A DNA stretch of 64,000 nucleotides from Streptomyces antnestii (GCF_004005495.1 NZ_RZYA01000012.1:182619-246618), one strand, 5' to 3'; shown: positions 15,631-24,900, numbered from the stretch's first letter. The notes: a model not told the origin generated them from the letters alone. Program-made: numbers and translations.

Positions 15631-17910
15631 ATGGCAACGAAGCCGCCCACGGGCGACCCGGTCCAGGACGCTCCGCAGGTCGCCGCGCCGCAGCACGCCG
15701 CCGCGGGTCTCCCCGCCGTCGCCCACTCGCTGAAGATGGCGCAGCAGCAGATGGGGGTGCGGCGCACGGCGCTCACGCTGCTCCGCGTCAATCAGAAGGA
15801 CGGCTTCGACTGCCCCGGCTGCGCCTGGCCCGAGCCGGAGCACCGGCACAAGGCGGAGTTCTGCGAGAACGGCGCGAAGGCGGTCGCCGAGGAGGCCACC
15901 CTGCGCCGGGTCACCCCGGACTTCTTCGCCGCGCACCCCGTCGCCGACCTGGCGACCCGCTCCGGATACTGGCTGGGCCAGCAGGGCCGGCTCACCCACC
16001 CCATGTATCTCGCGGAGGGCGCCGAGCGCTACGAGCCGGTGTCCTGGGAGCGCGCCTTCGACATCGTCGCCGAGGAGCTGGCCGCGCTGTCCTCGCCGGA
16101 CGAGGCGGTGTTCTACACGTCGGGGCGTACGAGCAACGAGGCGGCGTTCCTCTACCAGCTGTTCGCCCGCGAGTTCGGCACGAACAACCTGCCCGACTGC
16201 TCCAACATGTGCCATGAGTCGTCCGGTTCCGCGCTCACGGAGACCATCGGCATCGGCAAGGGCAGCGTCTCGCTCGAGGACCTCTACATGTCGGACCTGA
16301 TCATCGTGGCCGGGCAGAACCCGGGCACGAACCACCCGCGCATGCTCTCCGCCCTGGAGAAGGCCAAGGCGAACGGCGCGAAGATCATCACGGTCAACCC
16401 GCTGCCCGAGGCGGGCCTGGAGCGCTTCAAGAACCCGCAGACCCCACAGGGCATGTTCAAGGGCGCCGCCCTGACCGACCTGTTCCTCCAGATCCGCCTC
16501 GGCGGCGACCAGGCCCTCTTCCGCCTCCTGAACAAGCTCATTCTCGAGGCGGACGACGCCGTCGACGACGCCTTCGTCCGCGAACACACCCATGGCTACG
16601 AGGAGTTCGCCGAGGCCGCGCGCGCCGCGGACTGGGAGGAGACGCTGGCCGCGACCGGCCTGGAGCGCTCCGAGATCGAGGAGGCACTCACCCTGGTGCT
16701 CGCCTCCGAGCGCACGGTGGTGTGCTGGGCGATGGGCCTCACGCAGCACAAGCACGCGGTGCCCACGATCCGCGAGGTGGTCAATTTCCTGCTGCTGCGC
16801 GGGAACATCGGCCGTCCCGGCGCCGGCGTGTGCCCGGTGCGCGGCCACTCGAACGTGCAGGGCGACCGCACGATGGGCGTCTTCGAGCGCCCCGCGCCGG
16901 CCTTCCTCGGCGCCCTGGAGCGGGAGTTCGGCTTCGCGCCGCCCCGCGAGCACGGCTTCGACGTCGTACGGGCGATCCGGGCGCTGCGCGACGGCGAGGC
17001 GAAGGTGTTCTTCGCGATGGGCGGGAACTTCGTGGCGGCGACGCCCGACACGGACGTCACGGAGACCGCGATGCGGCGCGCCGCCCTGACGGTACACGTG
17101 TCGACGAAGCTCAACCGCTCGCACGCGGTCACGGGCGCCCGCGCCCTGATCCTGCCGACGCTCGGCCGCACCGAACGGGATCTCCAGGGCAGTGGCGAGC
17201 AGTTCGTGACGGTCGAGGACTCCATGGGCATGGTGCACGCCTCGCGCGGCCGCCTCGAACCCGCGAGCAGGCACCTCCTGTCGGAGCCGGCGATCGTGGC
17301 CCGCCTCGCGCGCCGTGTCCTGGGCGCGGCGTCCCGGACGCCCTGGGAGGAGTTCGAGAAGGACTACGCGACGGTCCGGGACCGCATCGCGCGCGTCGTC
17401 CCGGGCTTCGAGGACTTCAACGGGCGCGTGGAGTCCGGGGGAGGTTTCGCCCTGCCGCACGCCCCGCGCGACGAGCGCCGCTTCCCCACGGCCACCGGCA
17501 AGGCCAACTTCACGGCGGCGCCCGTCGCGTACCCCACGGTCCCCGAGGGCCGGCTCCTGCTGCAGACCCTTCGCTCGCACGACCAGTACAACACCACGAT
17601 CTACGGCCTCGACGACCGCTACCGAGGCATCAGGAACGGCCGCCGGGTCGTCCTCGTCAGCCCCCACGACGCGAAGGCGCTCGGCCTCGCCGACGGCGGT
17701 TACGTCGACCTGGTCAGCGAGTGGAGCGACGGCGTGGAGCGACGGGCCCCCGGTTTCCGCGTCGTCCACTACCCGACGGCCCGGGGCTGCGCCGCCGCGT
17801 ACTTCCCGGAGACCAATGTGCTGGTCCCGCTGGACGCCACGGCGGACACGAGCAACACCCCCGCCGCGAAGTCCGTCGTCGTCCGCCTGGAACAATCGGC
17901 GACCGACTGA
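15631..17910 (+). CDS. FdhF/YdeP family molybdopterin oxidoreductase
   Basis: A 759-residue member of the formate dehydrogenase-like molybdopterin family, FdhF/YdeP branch. An N-terminal cysteine motif (FDCPGCAWPEPEH, with FCENGAK after it) is followed by the molybdopterin domain (GYWLGQQGRLTHPMYL, FYTSGRTSNEAAFLYQL, LPDCSNMCHESSG) and a C-terminal dinucleotide-binding domain (LLLQTLRSHDQYNTTIYGL). YdeP-type proteins often lack the full cluster set of true formate dehydrogenases and their substrate is uncertain. ATG 15631 follows GGGGA. The same frame is open far upstream, antisense to polA, but that part is meaningless sequence. Confidence 0.9.
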   Translation: MATKPPTGDPVQDAPQVAAPQHAAAGLPAVAHSLKMAQQQMGVRRTALTLLRVNQKDGFDCPGCAWPEPEHRHKAEFCENGAKAVAEEATLRRVTPDFFAAHPVADLATRSGYWLGQQGRLTHPMYLAEGAERYEPVSWERAFDIVAEELAALSSPDEAVFYTSGRTSNEAAFLYQLFAREFGTNNLPDCSNMCHESSGSALTETIGIGKGSVSLEDLYMSDLIIVAGQNPGTNHPRMLSALEKAKANGAKIITVNPLPEAGLERFKNPQTPQGMFKGAALTDLFLQIRLGGDQALFRLLNKLILEADDAVDDAFVREHTHGYEEFAEAARAADWEETLAATGLERSEIEEALTLVLASERTVVCWAMGLTQHKHAVPTIREVVNFLLLRGNIGRPGAGVCPVRGHSNVQGDRTMGVFERPAPAFLGALEREFGFAPPREHGFDVVRAIRALRDGEAKVFFAMGGNFVAATPDTDVTETAMRRAALTVHVSTKLNRSHAVTGARALILPTLGRTERDLQGSGEQFVTVEDSMGMVHASRGRLEPASRHLLSEPAIVARLARRVLGAASRTPWEEFEKDYATVRDRIARVVPGFEDFNGRVESGGGFALPHAPRDERRFPTATGKANFTAAPVAYPTVPEGRLLLQTLRSHDQYNTTIYGLDDRYRGIRNGRRVVLVSPHDAKALGLADGGYVDLVSEWSDGVERRAPGFRVVHYPTARGCAAAYFPETNVLVPLDATADTSNTPAAKSVVVRLEQSATD

Positions 17911-17990
17911 GCGTTTGCTCAGGTGGCCGACCGGGCCGACCAGGCAGATTGGCACGGAGCACCACCGAACGACGAACGGAGCCGGGCCCC

Positions 17991-18452
17991 ATGGGCGAGC
18001 AGAACCACGTGAAGTTCCCGCAAGAGGTCATCGACGAGTACGCCGCGCTCGGCGTCGACCTGCCCGCCATGTTCTCCGCGGGGCACCTCGGCACGCGTAT
18101 GGGCATCGAGATCAAGGAAGCCTCCGCCGAGCGCGTCGTCGGCACGATGCCGGTCGAGGGCAACACCCAGCCCTACGGCCTGCTGCACGGCGGCGCCTCC
18201 GCGGTCCTCGCCGAGACCCTCGGCTCCGTTGGCTCGATGCTCCACGGCGGCAGCTCCAAGATCGCCGTCGGCGTCGACCTGAACTGCACGCACCACCGCG
18301 GTGCCCGCTCCGGCCTCGTCACCGGTGTCGCCACCCCCGTGCACCGCGGCCGCTCCACGGCCACGTACGAGATCGTGATCACCGACGAGCAGGACCGGCG
18401 CGTCTGCTCGGCCCGCCTGACCTGCCTCCTCAGGGACGTGCCGACCGCCTAG
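17991..18452 (+). CDS. PaaI-type hotdog-fold thioesterase
   Basis: A 153-residue acyl-CoA thioesterase of the PaaI/YdiI hotdog type, hydrolysing CoA thioesters. Seen are the VVGTMPVEGNTQPYGLLHGG region, whose HGG loop and following Glu (AVLAETLGS) are the usual catalytic site, and the central helix and VDLNCTHHRGARSG strand. ATG 17991 (MGEQNHVKFPQEVIDEYAAL) was taken; the open frame upstream is antisense noise. It follows the FdhF gene by 80 bases and may be independently or jointly transcribed. Confidence 0.87.
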   Translation: MGEQNHVKFPQEVIDEYAALGVDLPAMFSAGHLGTRMGIEIKEASAERVVGTMPVEGNTQPYGLLHGGASAVLAETLGSVGSMLHGGSSKIAVGVDLNCTHHRGARSGLVTGVATPVHRGRSTATYEIVITDEQDRRVCSARLTCLLRDVPTA

Positions 18453-18519
18453 GCGGCGCGCCGCACGACCACTCCGCGCCACCACTCCGTGCCACCACCG
18501 GCGCACCGCCGACGGCACC

Positions 18520-18560
18520 GGGCGGAGGTCCAAGTACGTTCCGTACGAGGGTCTCCGCCC
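18520..18560. terminator. Two-part hairpin after the thioesterase gene
   Basis: GGGCGGAG (18520-18527) pairs with CTCCGCCC (18553-18560), and inside it GTACG-TTC-CGTAC (18534-18546) forms a second perfect stem, with a symmetric 6/6 internal loop between. It lies 68 bases past the thioesterase stop. The rest of the gene-free stretch 18453-19167 holds no convincing gene, only the dyad and possible -10 listed next. Confidence 0.65.
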
Positions 18561-18775
18561 ACCGAAGCCCCAACACCACGCAGAATCGGGCCAGTCGGAC
18601 AGCCCGGGAAGCGCGCTCGCGCCCGCACGCACGGCGGCGCCCCGCCGAACTCCCCGAACCCGACAGGGCGTTGAACCGGACCGCCCGGCCCGCGCCGCCG
18701 GAGCCACACACCCGCGATCACTCTCGCGCCCCCGCGGCGGCACCCGCCACCCTCCACCAGAAATAACCACCAGAA

Positions 18776-18790
18776 GTAACACAGCGTTAC
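18776..18790. promoter_or_regulatory. GTAAC-N5-GTTAC dyad in an A/T-richer patch upstream of liv
   Basis: A perfect 5-bp inverted repeat with a 5-base spacer, lying in a locally A/T-rich patch (about 18765-18815) that contrasts with the GC-rich surroundings. It is about 380 bases before the livK start. It could be an operator or part of an upstream promoter; nothing in the sequence proves either. Confidence 0.3.
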
Positions 18791-19043
18791 CTCAGGGCAA
18801 TAAAAGGATTACCCACCGCTCCCCGCCCGCGCGCCGCCCCGCCCGGCCACGGCGACGACCACCGGCGTCAGCACCATGATCCCCTCAAGTTGCTTACCGG
18901 AACTGGGCGTTCTCACCATTCGGCCCCGAAGACCCCCTCATCACGCCCCCGGCCGACCCCGCTCCGCCCCCAGGCTCTACCCAAGGCATAACAAGAGCGT
19001 CACAGCCTTCGCCTCCCTCCTCCACACCGCCATCACCTGCGCT

Positions 19044-19049
19044 TATAGT
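19044..19049 (+). promoter_or_regulatory. Possible -10 box of the liv operon
   Basis: TATAGT stands out in GC-rich sequence 119 bases before the livK start. No good -35 is found at 17-18 bases, so this is a weak call. It would give a leader of about 110 bases. Confidence 0.35.
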
Positions 19050-19167
19050 CACGGCCAGTCACCGCGCCGCCGGGCGCGTCTGCAGCACGGCCCTGTACCA
19101 GACCAGTACGGCCCGGCGAGACACACGGCGCCCCATCAGGGGAGCCGCGCCAGGGAGAGGATTGATC

Positions 19168-20391
19168 GTGCGACACCGTTCCTTGCTGATACTCACCACC
19201 GTGCTCACCACCGGAGCACTCACGCTCACCGCGTGCGGATCGCGCGACAACAAGGGGGGCGACAAGGCCGGCGGCACCACCACCGTCGTCATCGGCGTCG
19301 ACGCACCCCTCACCGGCCAGAACTCCGCCACGGGCCTCGGCATCCAGTACGGCGTACAGATCGCCGTCGACGACGCCAACAAGAAGAACCTCGTCCCGGG
19401 CGTGAAGTTCAAGGTCAGCGCCCTCGACGACAAGGCCAACCCCGCCAGCGGCCAGCAGAACGCCACCAAATTCGTCGCCGACAAGAACGTCCTCGGCGTC
19501 GTCGGCCCCCTGAACTCCGGCGTCGCGACCCAGATGCAGCAGGTCTTCGACACCGCCGGCCTGGTCGAGATCTCCCCGTCCAACACCGCGCCCGAGCTCA
19601 CCCAGGGCAAGAACTGGCAGACCGCCAAGTCGCGCGACTACAAGACCTACTTCCGCACCGCCACCACGGACGCACTTCAGGGCGGCTTCGCGGCCGACTA
19701 CGCGTACAACACCCTGAAGAAGAAGAAGGTCTTCCTCGTCGACGACAAGCAGACCTACGGCGCCGGCCTCGCCAAGCTCTTCAAGGCGAACTTCGTCAAG
19801 GCCGGCGGCAAGATCGCCCAGGAAGACCACGTCAGCACCGGCGACACGGACTTCTCCTCGCTCGTCACGAAGATCAAGAACTCCGGCGCCGACCTCGTCT
19901 ACTACGGCGGCCAGTACGACGAGTCGGAGAAGCTCACCAAGCAGCTCAAGGACGCCGGCGTCAAGATCCCGCTCTTCGGCGGCGACGGCATGTTCTCCGA
20001 CACCTACATCCAGACCGCGGGCAAGACCTCCGAAGGTGACCTCGCCACCTCCGTCGGCGTCCCCGTCACCACCCTGCCCGCCGCCAAGCAGTTCATCGCC
20101 GACTACAAGGCGAAGAAGTACCCCGGCGACTACGGCACCTACGGCGGCTACTCCTACGACGCCGCCACCGCCATCATCAAGGCCATCGGCAACGTCGTGA
20201 AGGACGGCAAGGTCCCCTCCGACGCCCGCACCAAGATCGTCGACGAGGTCCAGAAGACCAAGTTCGACGGCATCGCCGGACCCGTCGCCTTCGACCAGTA
20301 CGGCGACACCACGAACAAGCAGCTCACCGTGTACCAGGTCGTCTCGGGCAAGTGGAAGGCCGTCAAGAGCGGCACCTACAACGCCGGCTGA
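19168..20391 (+). CDS. livK: Branched-chain amino acid ABC transporter, substrate-binding lipoprotein
   Basis: A 407-residue type 1 periplasmic-binding-fold lipoprotein that captures leucine, isoleucine or valine (or related amino acids) for the LivHMGF transporter. The lipobox LTAC places the lipidated Cys at 23, after the signal MRHRSLLILTTVLTTGALT. Family segments seen include VIGVDAPLTGQNSATGLGIQ, VLGVVGPLNSGVATQMQQV and FFRTA-like KTYFRTATTDALQG. GTG at 19168 has GGGAGAGG 7 bases upstream; a TTG two codons earlier lies too close to that site. It is first in a five-gene operon. Confidence 0.93.
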   Translation: MRHRSLLILTTVLTTGALTLTACGSRDNKGGDKAGGTTTVVIGVDAPLTGQNSATGLGIQYGVQIAVDDANKKNLVPGVKFKVSALDDKANPASGQQNATKFVADKNVLGVVGPLNSGVATQMQQVFDTAGLVEISPSNTAPELTQGKNWQTAKSRDYKTYFRTATTDALQGGFAADYAYNTLKKKKVFLVDDKQTYGAGLAKLFKANFVKAGGKIAQEDHVSTGDTDFSSLVTKIKNSGADLVYYGGQYDESEKLTKQLKDAGVKIPLFGGDGMFSDTYIQTAGKTSEGDLATSVGVPVTTLPAAKQFIADYKAKKYPGDYGTYGGYSYDAATAIIKAIGNVVKDGKVPSDARTKIVDEVQKTKFDGIAGPVAFDQYGDTTNKQLTVYQVVSGKWKAVKSGTYNAG

Positions 20392-20420
20392 TCAAAGCCA
20401 CGCCACACAGCACAACCCAG

Positions 20421-20457
20421 GGCCGCGCGGCTTCGACCACACGTCAGCCGCGCGGCC
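20421..20457 (+). terminator. Intra-operon hairpin between livK and livH
   Basis: GGCCGCGCGGCT (20421-20432) and AGCCGCGCGGCC (20446-20457) form a perfect 12-bp GC stem with a 13-base loop in the 117-base gap after livK. A partial terminator or 3' mRNA stabiliser at this place would raise the binding protein above the permeases, as in many ABC operons. The hairpin is seen; the role is inferred. Confidence 0.75.
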
Positions 20458-20508
20458 CGCGCTCCACTCCCGTCTGCTCACCTTCCACACCCACATGGAG
20501 GCCGCGCG

Positions 20509-21441
20509 GTGCACACTCTGCCGCAGCAGCTGGCCAACGGGCTGTTCCTCGGCTCGATGTACGGGCTGATCGCCATCGGCTACACGATGGTGTACGGCAT
20601 CGTCCAGCTCATCAACTTCGCCCACGGCGAGATCTTCATGACCGGCGGCTTCGGAGCCCTCACGGTCTACTTCTACGTCCTGCCCGACGGCACATCCATG
20701 TGGATAGCCCTCCCGGCGATGCTCATAGGCGGCGCCCTCGTCGCCGTACTCATCGCCGTAGGGGCGGAACGGTTCGCCTACCGGCCGCTGCGCGGCGCAC
20801 CACGCCTCGCACCCCTCATCACCGCCATCGGCCTCTCCCTCGCGCTCCAGCAGGTCGTCTTCAACTACTTCCCGGACGCCAAGAACGACCGCACCTTCCC
20901 CCAGCTCACGTCACAGACCTACGACCTCGGGTCCGTGCACGTCCAGAGCGGCCAGCTCTTCGTGATCATCGCCGCCCCGATCTGCATGGCCGCCCTCGGC
21001 TTCTTCGTCCGCCTCTCCCGCACCGGCCGCGCCATGCAGGCCACCGCCCAGGACCCGGACACCGCCCAGCTCATGGGCATCGACACCAACCGCATCATCG
21101 TGATCGCCTTCGCCATCGGCGGCATCTTCGCCGCCGTCGCAGCCGTCGCCTACGGCCTCCGCTACGGCCAGATCAAATACGACATGGGCTTCCAGATGGG
21201 CCTCAAGGCGTTCACCGCCGCCGTCCTCGGCGGCATCGGCAACATCTACGGCGCCATGCTCGGCGGAGTCGTCCTCGGCCTCGCCGAAACCCTCGCCACC
21301 GCCTACATCGACGGCATCCCCGGCATGCAGCAGCTCGGCGGCGGAAGCTGGGCCCCCGTCTGGGCCTTCGTACTCCTCATCGTCGTCCTCCTCGTCAGGC
21401 CACAAGGCCTGCTCGGCGAACGCGTCGCGGACAGGGCGTGA
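20509..21441 (+). CDS. livH: Branched-chain amino acid ABC transporter permease LivH
   Basis: A 310-residue permease with about eight hydrophobic segments. The LivH features are QLANGLFLGSMYGLIAIGYT, INFAHGEIFMTGGFGAL, RAMQATAQDPDTAQLMGID (the EAA-like loop that meets the ATPase) and GGIGNIYGAMLGGVVLGLAE. It forms the membrane channel with LivM. GTG 20509 has GGAGG 7 bases upstream. The stop overlaps the region of the livM start. Confidence 0.93.
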   Translation: MHTLPQQLANGLFLGSMYGLIAIGYTMVYGIVQLINFAHGEIFMTGGFGALTVYFYVLPDGTSMWIALPAMLIGGALVAVLIAVGAERFAYRPLRGAPRLAPLITAIGLSLALQQVVFNYFPDAKNDRTFPQLTSQTYDLGSVHVQSGQLFVIIAAPICMAALGFFVRLSRTGRAMQATAQDPDTAQLMGIDTNRIIVIAFAIGGIFAAVAAVAYGLRYGQIKYDMGFQMGLKAFTAAVLGGIGNIYGAMLGGVVLGLAETLATAYIDGIPGMQQLGGGSWAPVWAFVLLIVVLLVRPQGLLGERVADRA

Positions 21442-21446
21442 TCACC

Positions 21447-23228
21447 ATGACGACCACCACCACCGAGACCACCGCCGCGGACACCACACCCCGCCTCGTC
21501 CCGCTCCCCCACAGCGCCGCCCGCGTCCTCATCGCCCTCGGCGCCATCGGCACCATCGCCAGCACCTTCATGTCCTGGACCTGGACCAGCGACTTCCCCG
21601 GCGACCTCACCGTCTACGGCTACCCCGCCGGCCTCCAGGTCCTCGCCCTCACCGGCGGCCTCCTCACCCTCCTCCTCGGCCTCACCCTGTGGGACGTACC
21701 GGGCCTGCGCTGGGCCAACCCCGCACGCCACGCCGCCCCCCTGGCACTCGCCGCGGCCTCCGCCTTCGCCGTCTGCTGGTTCACCGGCATCGCCATCGCC
21801 GTCGACCTCGGCGGATTCGTCAACCTCGACCCCGGCGCCTACGTCGCCATGGCCGCATCCCTCGTCGCCCTCCTCGGCACCCTCGCCCTGCCCACCCCGG
21901 GCGGCACCTGGCGCGACTACCTCAAGAAGGCCGAGAACATCCCGCCCGCCGCGGACCTCGCCCCCTGGGCGCAGCGCCTCGCCGTCACCGCCGCCACCGC
22001 CCTCGCGCTGATCATCTTCACGTACGGCATCGGCATCCCCGACGAAGAGAGCGAAACCTTCATCGGCTTCCTCCTCCTCGTCGTCCTCGGCACCTGGGCA
22101 CTGTTCGCCGCCGGCCTCTTCGACCGGTTCTCCGCCCTCAACGCCCGGCACAAGGGATTCGCCGCCACCCTGGCCTTCCTCGCCGCCGCCGTGTTCCCCC
22201 TCACCCAGAGCGACGACCACAACGCCAACATCGGCGTCAACATCCTCATCGTCGGCACCGTCGCCCTCGGCCTCAACGTCGTCGTCGGCCTCACCGGCCT
22301 CCTCGACCTCGGATACGCCGCCTTCCTCGGCGTCGGCACCTACGCCGCCGCCCTCGTCTCCGGCTCCGAGTTCTCCCGCTTCTCCGGCGTCCAATTCCCC
22401 TTCTGGGCCGCCGCACTGACCGGCATGGCCGCCTCACTCATCTTCGGCGTCCTCATCGGCGCACCCACACTCCGACTCCGCGGCGACTACCTCGCCATCG
22501 TCACCCTCGGCTTCGGAGAGATCTTCCGCATCACCGTCAACAGCCTCGACGGCGCCTCCGGCCCCAACATCACCAACGGCCCCAACGGCATCGCGCGCAT
22601 CCCCGACATCGAGATCTTCGGACTCAACCTCGGCAACGCGCACCAGATCGGCCCCTTCACCATCGGCCGGTTCGCCAACTACTTCCTCCTCATGCTCGTC
22701 ATCACCGCCATCGTCGTGCTGATCTTCAACCGAGCCTCCGACTCCCGCATCGGCCGCTCCTGGATCGCCATCCGCGAAGACGAGACCGCCGCCACCGCCA
22801 TGGGCATCAACGGCTTCCGCGTCAAACTCATCGCCTTCGCACTCGGCGCCTCCCTCGCCGGCCTCGCCGGCACCGTCAGCGCCCACGTCGGCTACAGCGT
22901 CAACCCCGCGCCCTACCAGTTCGCCGGATCCGTCCCCCCGAACTCCGCGTTCCTCCTCGCCGCCGTCGTCCTCGGCGGCATGGGCACCGTCAACGGACCC
23001 ATCCTCGGCGCCACCCTGCTCTACCTCATCCCCGAGAAGCTCACCTTCCTCCAGAAGTACCAGCTCCTCGCCTTCGGCATCGCGCTCGTCCTCCTCATGC
23101 GCTTCCGCCCCGAAGGAATCATCGCCAACCGCAGGCGCCAGCTCGAATTCCACGACAACGACCCACTCGACGTACCAGAACAACGCCTGCCCGACTCCAC
23201 CGTCGGCGCGACCAAGGCCGGGGCGTGA
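21447..23228 (+). CDS. livM: Branched-chain amino acid ABC transporter permease LivM with N-terminal extension
   Basis: A 593-residue permease. The conserved LivM domain begins at about 250 (NIGVNILIVGTVALGLNVVV, GLLDLGYAAFLGVGTYAAAL) and includes RGDYLAIVTLGFGEIFR, ADETAATAMGIN-like DETAATAMGINGFRVKLIAF, and GGMGTVNGPILGATLL. The first 250 residues add a Thr-rich head and at least five extra hydrophobic segments, making it much longer than the usual 300-420. ATG 21447 is 5 bases after the livH stop; a GTG at 21438 overlapping the livH stop is the alternative. Translational coupling is likely either way. Confidence 0.9.
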   Translation: MTTTTTETTAADTTPRLVPLPHSAARVLIALGAIGTIASTFMSWTWTSDFPGDLTVYGYPAGLQVLALTGGLLTLLLGLTLWDVPGLRWANPARHAAPLALAAASAFAVCWFTGIAIAVDLGGFVNLDPGAYVAMAASLVALLGTLALPTPGGTWRDYLKKAENIPPAADLAPWAQRLAVTAATALALIIFTYGIGIPDEESETFIGFLLLVVLGTWALFAAGLFDRFSALNARHKGFAATLAFLAAAVFPLTQSDDHNANIGVNILIVGTVALGLNVVVGLTGLLDLGYAAFLGVGTYAAALVSGSEFSRFSGVQFPFWAAALTGMAASLIFGVLIGAPTLRLRGDYLAIVTLGFGEIFRITVNSLDGASGPNITNGPNGIARIPDIEIFGLNLGNAHQIGPFTIGRFANYFLLMLVITAIVVLIFNRASDSRIGRSWIAIREDETAATAMGINGFRVKLIAFALGASLAGLAGTVSAHVGYSVNPAPYQFAGSVPPNSAFLLAAVVLGGMGTVNGPILGATLLYLIPEKLTFLQKYQLLAFGIALVLLMRFRPEGIIANRRRQLEFHDNDPLDVPEQRLPDSTVGATKAGA

Positions 23229-23233
23229 CCACC

Positions 23234-24166
23234 ATGACCACAGCGACCACCACCGCCACCGTCCTCGAAGCCAGCGGCGTCACCATGCGCTTCGGCGGCC
23301 TCACCGCCGTACGATCCGTCGACCTCACCGTCAACACCGGCGAGATCGTCGGCCTCATCGGCCCCAACGGCGCAGGCAAGACCACCTTCTTCAACTGCCT
23401 CACCGGCCTCTACGTCCCGACCGAAGGCAAGGTCTCCTACAAGGGCACCGTCCTGCCGCCCAAACCCCACCTCGTCACCAAGGCCGGCATCGCCCGCACC
23501 TTCCAGAACATCCGCCTCTTCGCCAACATGACCGTCCTCGAAAACGTCCTCGTCGGACGCCACACCAGGACAAAAGAAGGCCTCTGGTCGGCACTCCTGC
23601 GCGGCCCCGGCTTCCGCAAAGCCGAAGCCACCTCCCGCGAACGCGCCATGGAACTCCTCGAGTTCATCGGCCTCGCCCACAAAGCCGACCACCTCTCCCG
23701 CAACCTCCCCTACGGCGAACAGCGCAAGCTCGAAATCGCCCGCGCCCTCGCCAGCGAACCCGGCCTCCTGCTCCTCGACGAGCCCACCGCCGGCATGAAC
23801 CCCCAGGAAACCCGCGCCACCGAAGAACTCGTCTTCGCCATCCGCGACAAGGGCATCGCCGTCCTCGTCATCGAGCACGACATGCGCTTCATCTTCAACC
23901 TCTGCGACCGCGTCGCCGTCCTCGTCCAGGGCGAGAAACTCATCGAAGGCACCAGCGACGTCGTCCAGGGCGACGACCGCGTCATCGCCGCCTACCTCGG
24001 CGAACCCTTCGAAGGCGCCCCCGAAGACACCGCACTCGACGCCGTCGAAGCCGCCGAGGCGCAGGCCGCGGACGCGGACGCGGACGCGGACACGGACACG
24101 GCGGAAGCACCCGCCGCAGAAGCACAGACCGCGGACGCACACACCGCGGAAGGAGACACCAAGTGA
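23234..24166 (+). CDS. livG: Branched-chain amino acid ABC transporter ATPase LivG
   Basis: A 310-residue ABC ATPase. Walker A is GPNGAGKTT, the signature is NLPYGEQRKLEIARALA (YGEQR in place of canonical LSGGQ, as usual for LivG), Walker B is LLLLDEPTAGMN and the switch His is in VLVIEHDMRFIF. The final 50 or so residues are a low-complexity Ala/Asp/Glu tail with a run of Ala-Asp pairs, absent from typical LivG (about 255 residues), probably disordered. ATG 23234 is 5 bases past the livM stop; GTG 23225 is an alternative. It overlaps livF by 4 bases. Confidence 0.94.
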   Translation: MTTATTTATVLEASGVTMRFGGLTAVRSVDLTVNTGEIVGLIGPNGAGKTTFFNCLTGLYVPTEGKVSYKGTVLPPKPHLVTKAGIARTFQNIRLFANMTVLENVLVGRHTRTKEGLWSALLRGPGFRKAEATSRERAMELLEFIGLAHKADHLSRNLPYGEQRKLEIARALASEPGLLLLDEPTAGMNPQETRATEELVFAIRDKGIAVLVIEHDMRFIFNLCDRVAVLVQGEKLIEGTSDVVQGDDRVIAAYLGEPFEGAPEDTALDAVEAAEAQAADADADADTDTAEAPAAEAQTADAHTAEGDTK

Positions 24167-24879
24167 CCGCCCTCCTCGAGGTCGAGGACCTCCGCGTCGC
24201 CTACGGCAAGATCGAAGCCGTCAAAGGCATCTCCTTCACCGTCCAGCAAGGCGAAGTCGTCACCCTCATCGGCACCAACGGCGCCGGCAAAACCACCACC
24301 CTGCGCACCCTGTCCGGGCTCCTCAAGCCCCTCAGCGGCAAGATCACCTTCGACGGGAAACCCCTCACCGGAGTCCCCGCCCACAAGATCGTCGCCATGG
24401 GCCTCGCCCACTCCCCCGAAGGCCGGCGCATCTTCCCCCGCCTCTCCATCGCCGAAAACCTCCAACTCGGAGCATTCCTCCGCTCCGACAAGGCCGGCAT
24501 CGAGAAGGACATCCAGCGCGCCTACGACCTCTTCCCCATCCTCGGCGAACGCCGAAAGCAAGCCGCCGGAACCCTCTCGGGCGGCGAACAGCAAATGCTC
24601 GCCATGGGACGCGCCCTCATGTCCCAGCCCAAACTCCTCATGCTCGACGAGCCCTCCATGGGCCTCTCCCCGATCATGATGCAGAAGATCATGGCCACCA
24701 TCGCCGAACTCAAGTCCCAGGGCACGACCATCCTCCTGGTCGAACAGAACGCCCAGGCCGCACTCTCCCTCGCCGACCACGGCCACGTCATGGAAGTAGG
24801 CTCCGTCGTCCTCTCCGGCACCGGACAAGACCTCCTCCACGACGAATCCGTCCGCAAGGCCTACCTCGGCGAAGACTGA
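24163..24879 (+). CDS. livF: Branched-chain amino acid ABC transporter ATPase LivF
   Basis: A 238-residue ABC ATPase, partner of LivG. It has Walker A GTNGAGKTT, signature TLSGGEQQMLAMGRALM, Walker B LLMLDEPSMGLSP and switch His region ILLVEQNAQ (Gln at the switch position, typical of LivF). GTG 24163 overlaps the livG stop (GTGA) with GGAGA upstream. It is the last gene of the operon and is followed 21 bases later by a strong terminator. Confidence 0.94.
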   Translation: MTALLEVEDLRVAYGKIEAVKGISFTVQQGEVVTLIGTNGAGKTTTLRTLSGLLKPLSGKITFDGKPLTGVPAHKIVAMGLAHSPEGRRIFPRLSIAENLQLGAFLRSDKAGIEKDIQRAYDLFPILGERRKQAAGTLSGGEQQMLAMGRALMSQPKLLMLDEPSMGLSPIMMQKIMATIAELKSQGTTILLVEQNAQAALSLADHGHVMEVGSVVLSGTGQDLLHDESVRKAYLGED

Positions 24880-24900
24880 ACCCTTCCCGCACGCACACAT

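Noticed and set aside
18876..20039. 387-residue plus-strand frame overlapping livK
   Set aside because: Arg/His/Pro-rich out-of-frame reading of livK with no domain; livK has lipobox and family motifs in the other frame.
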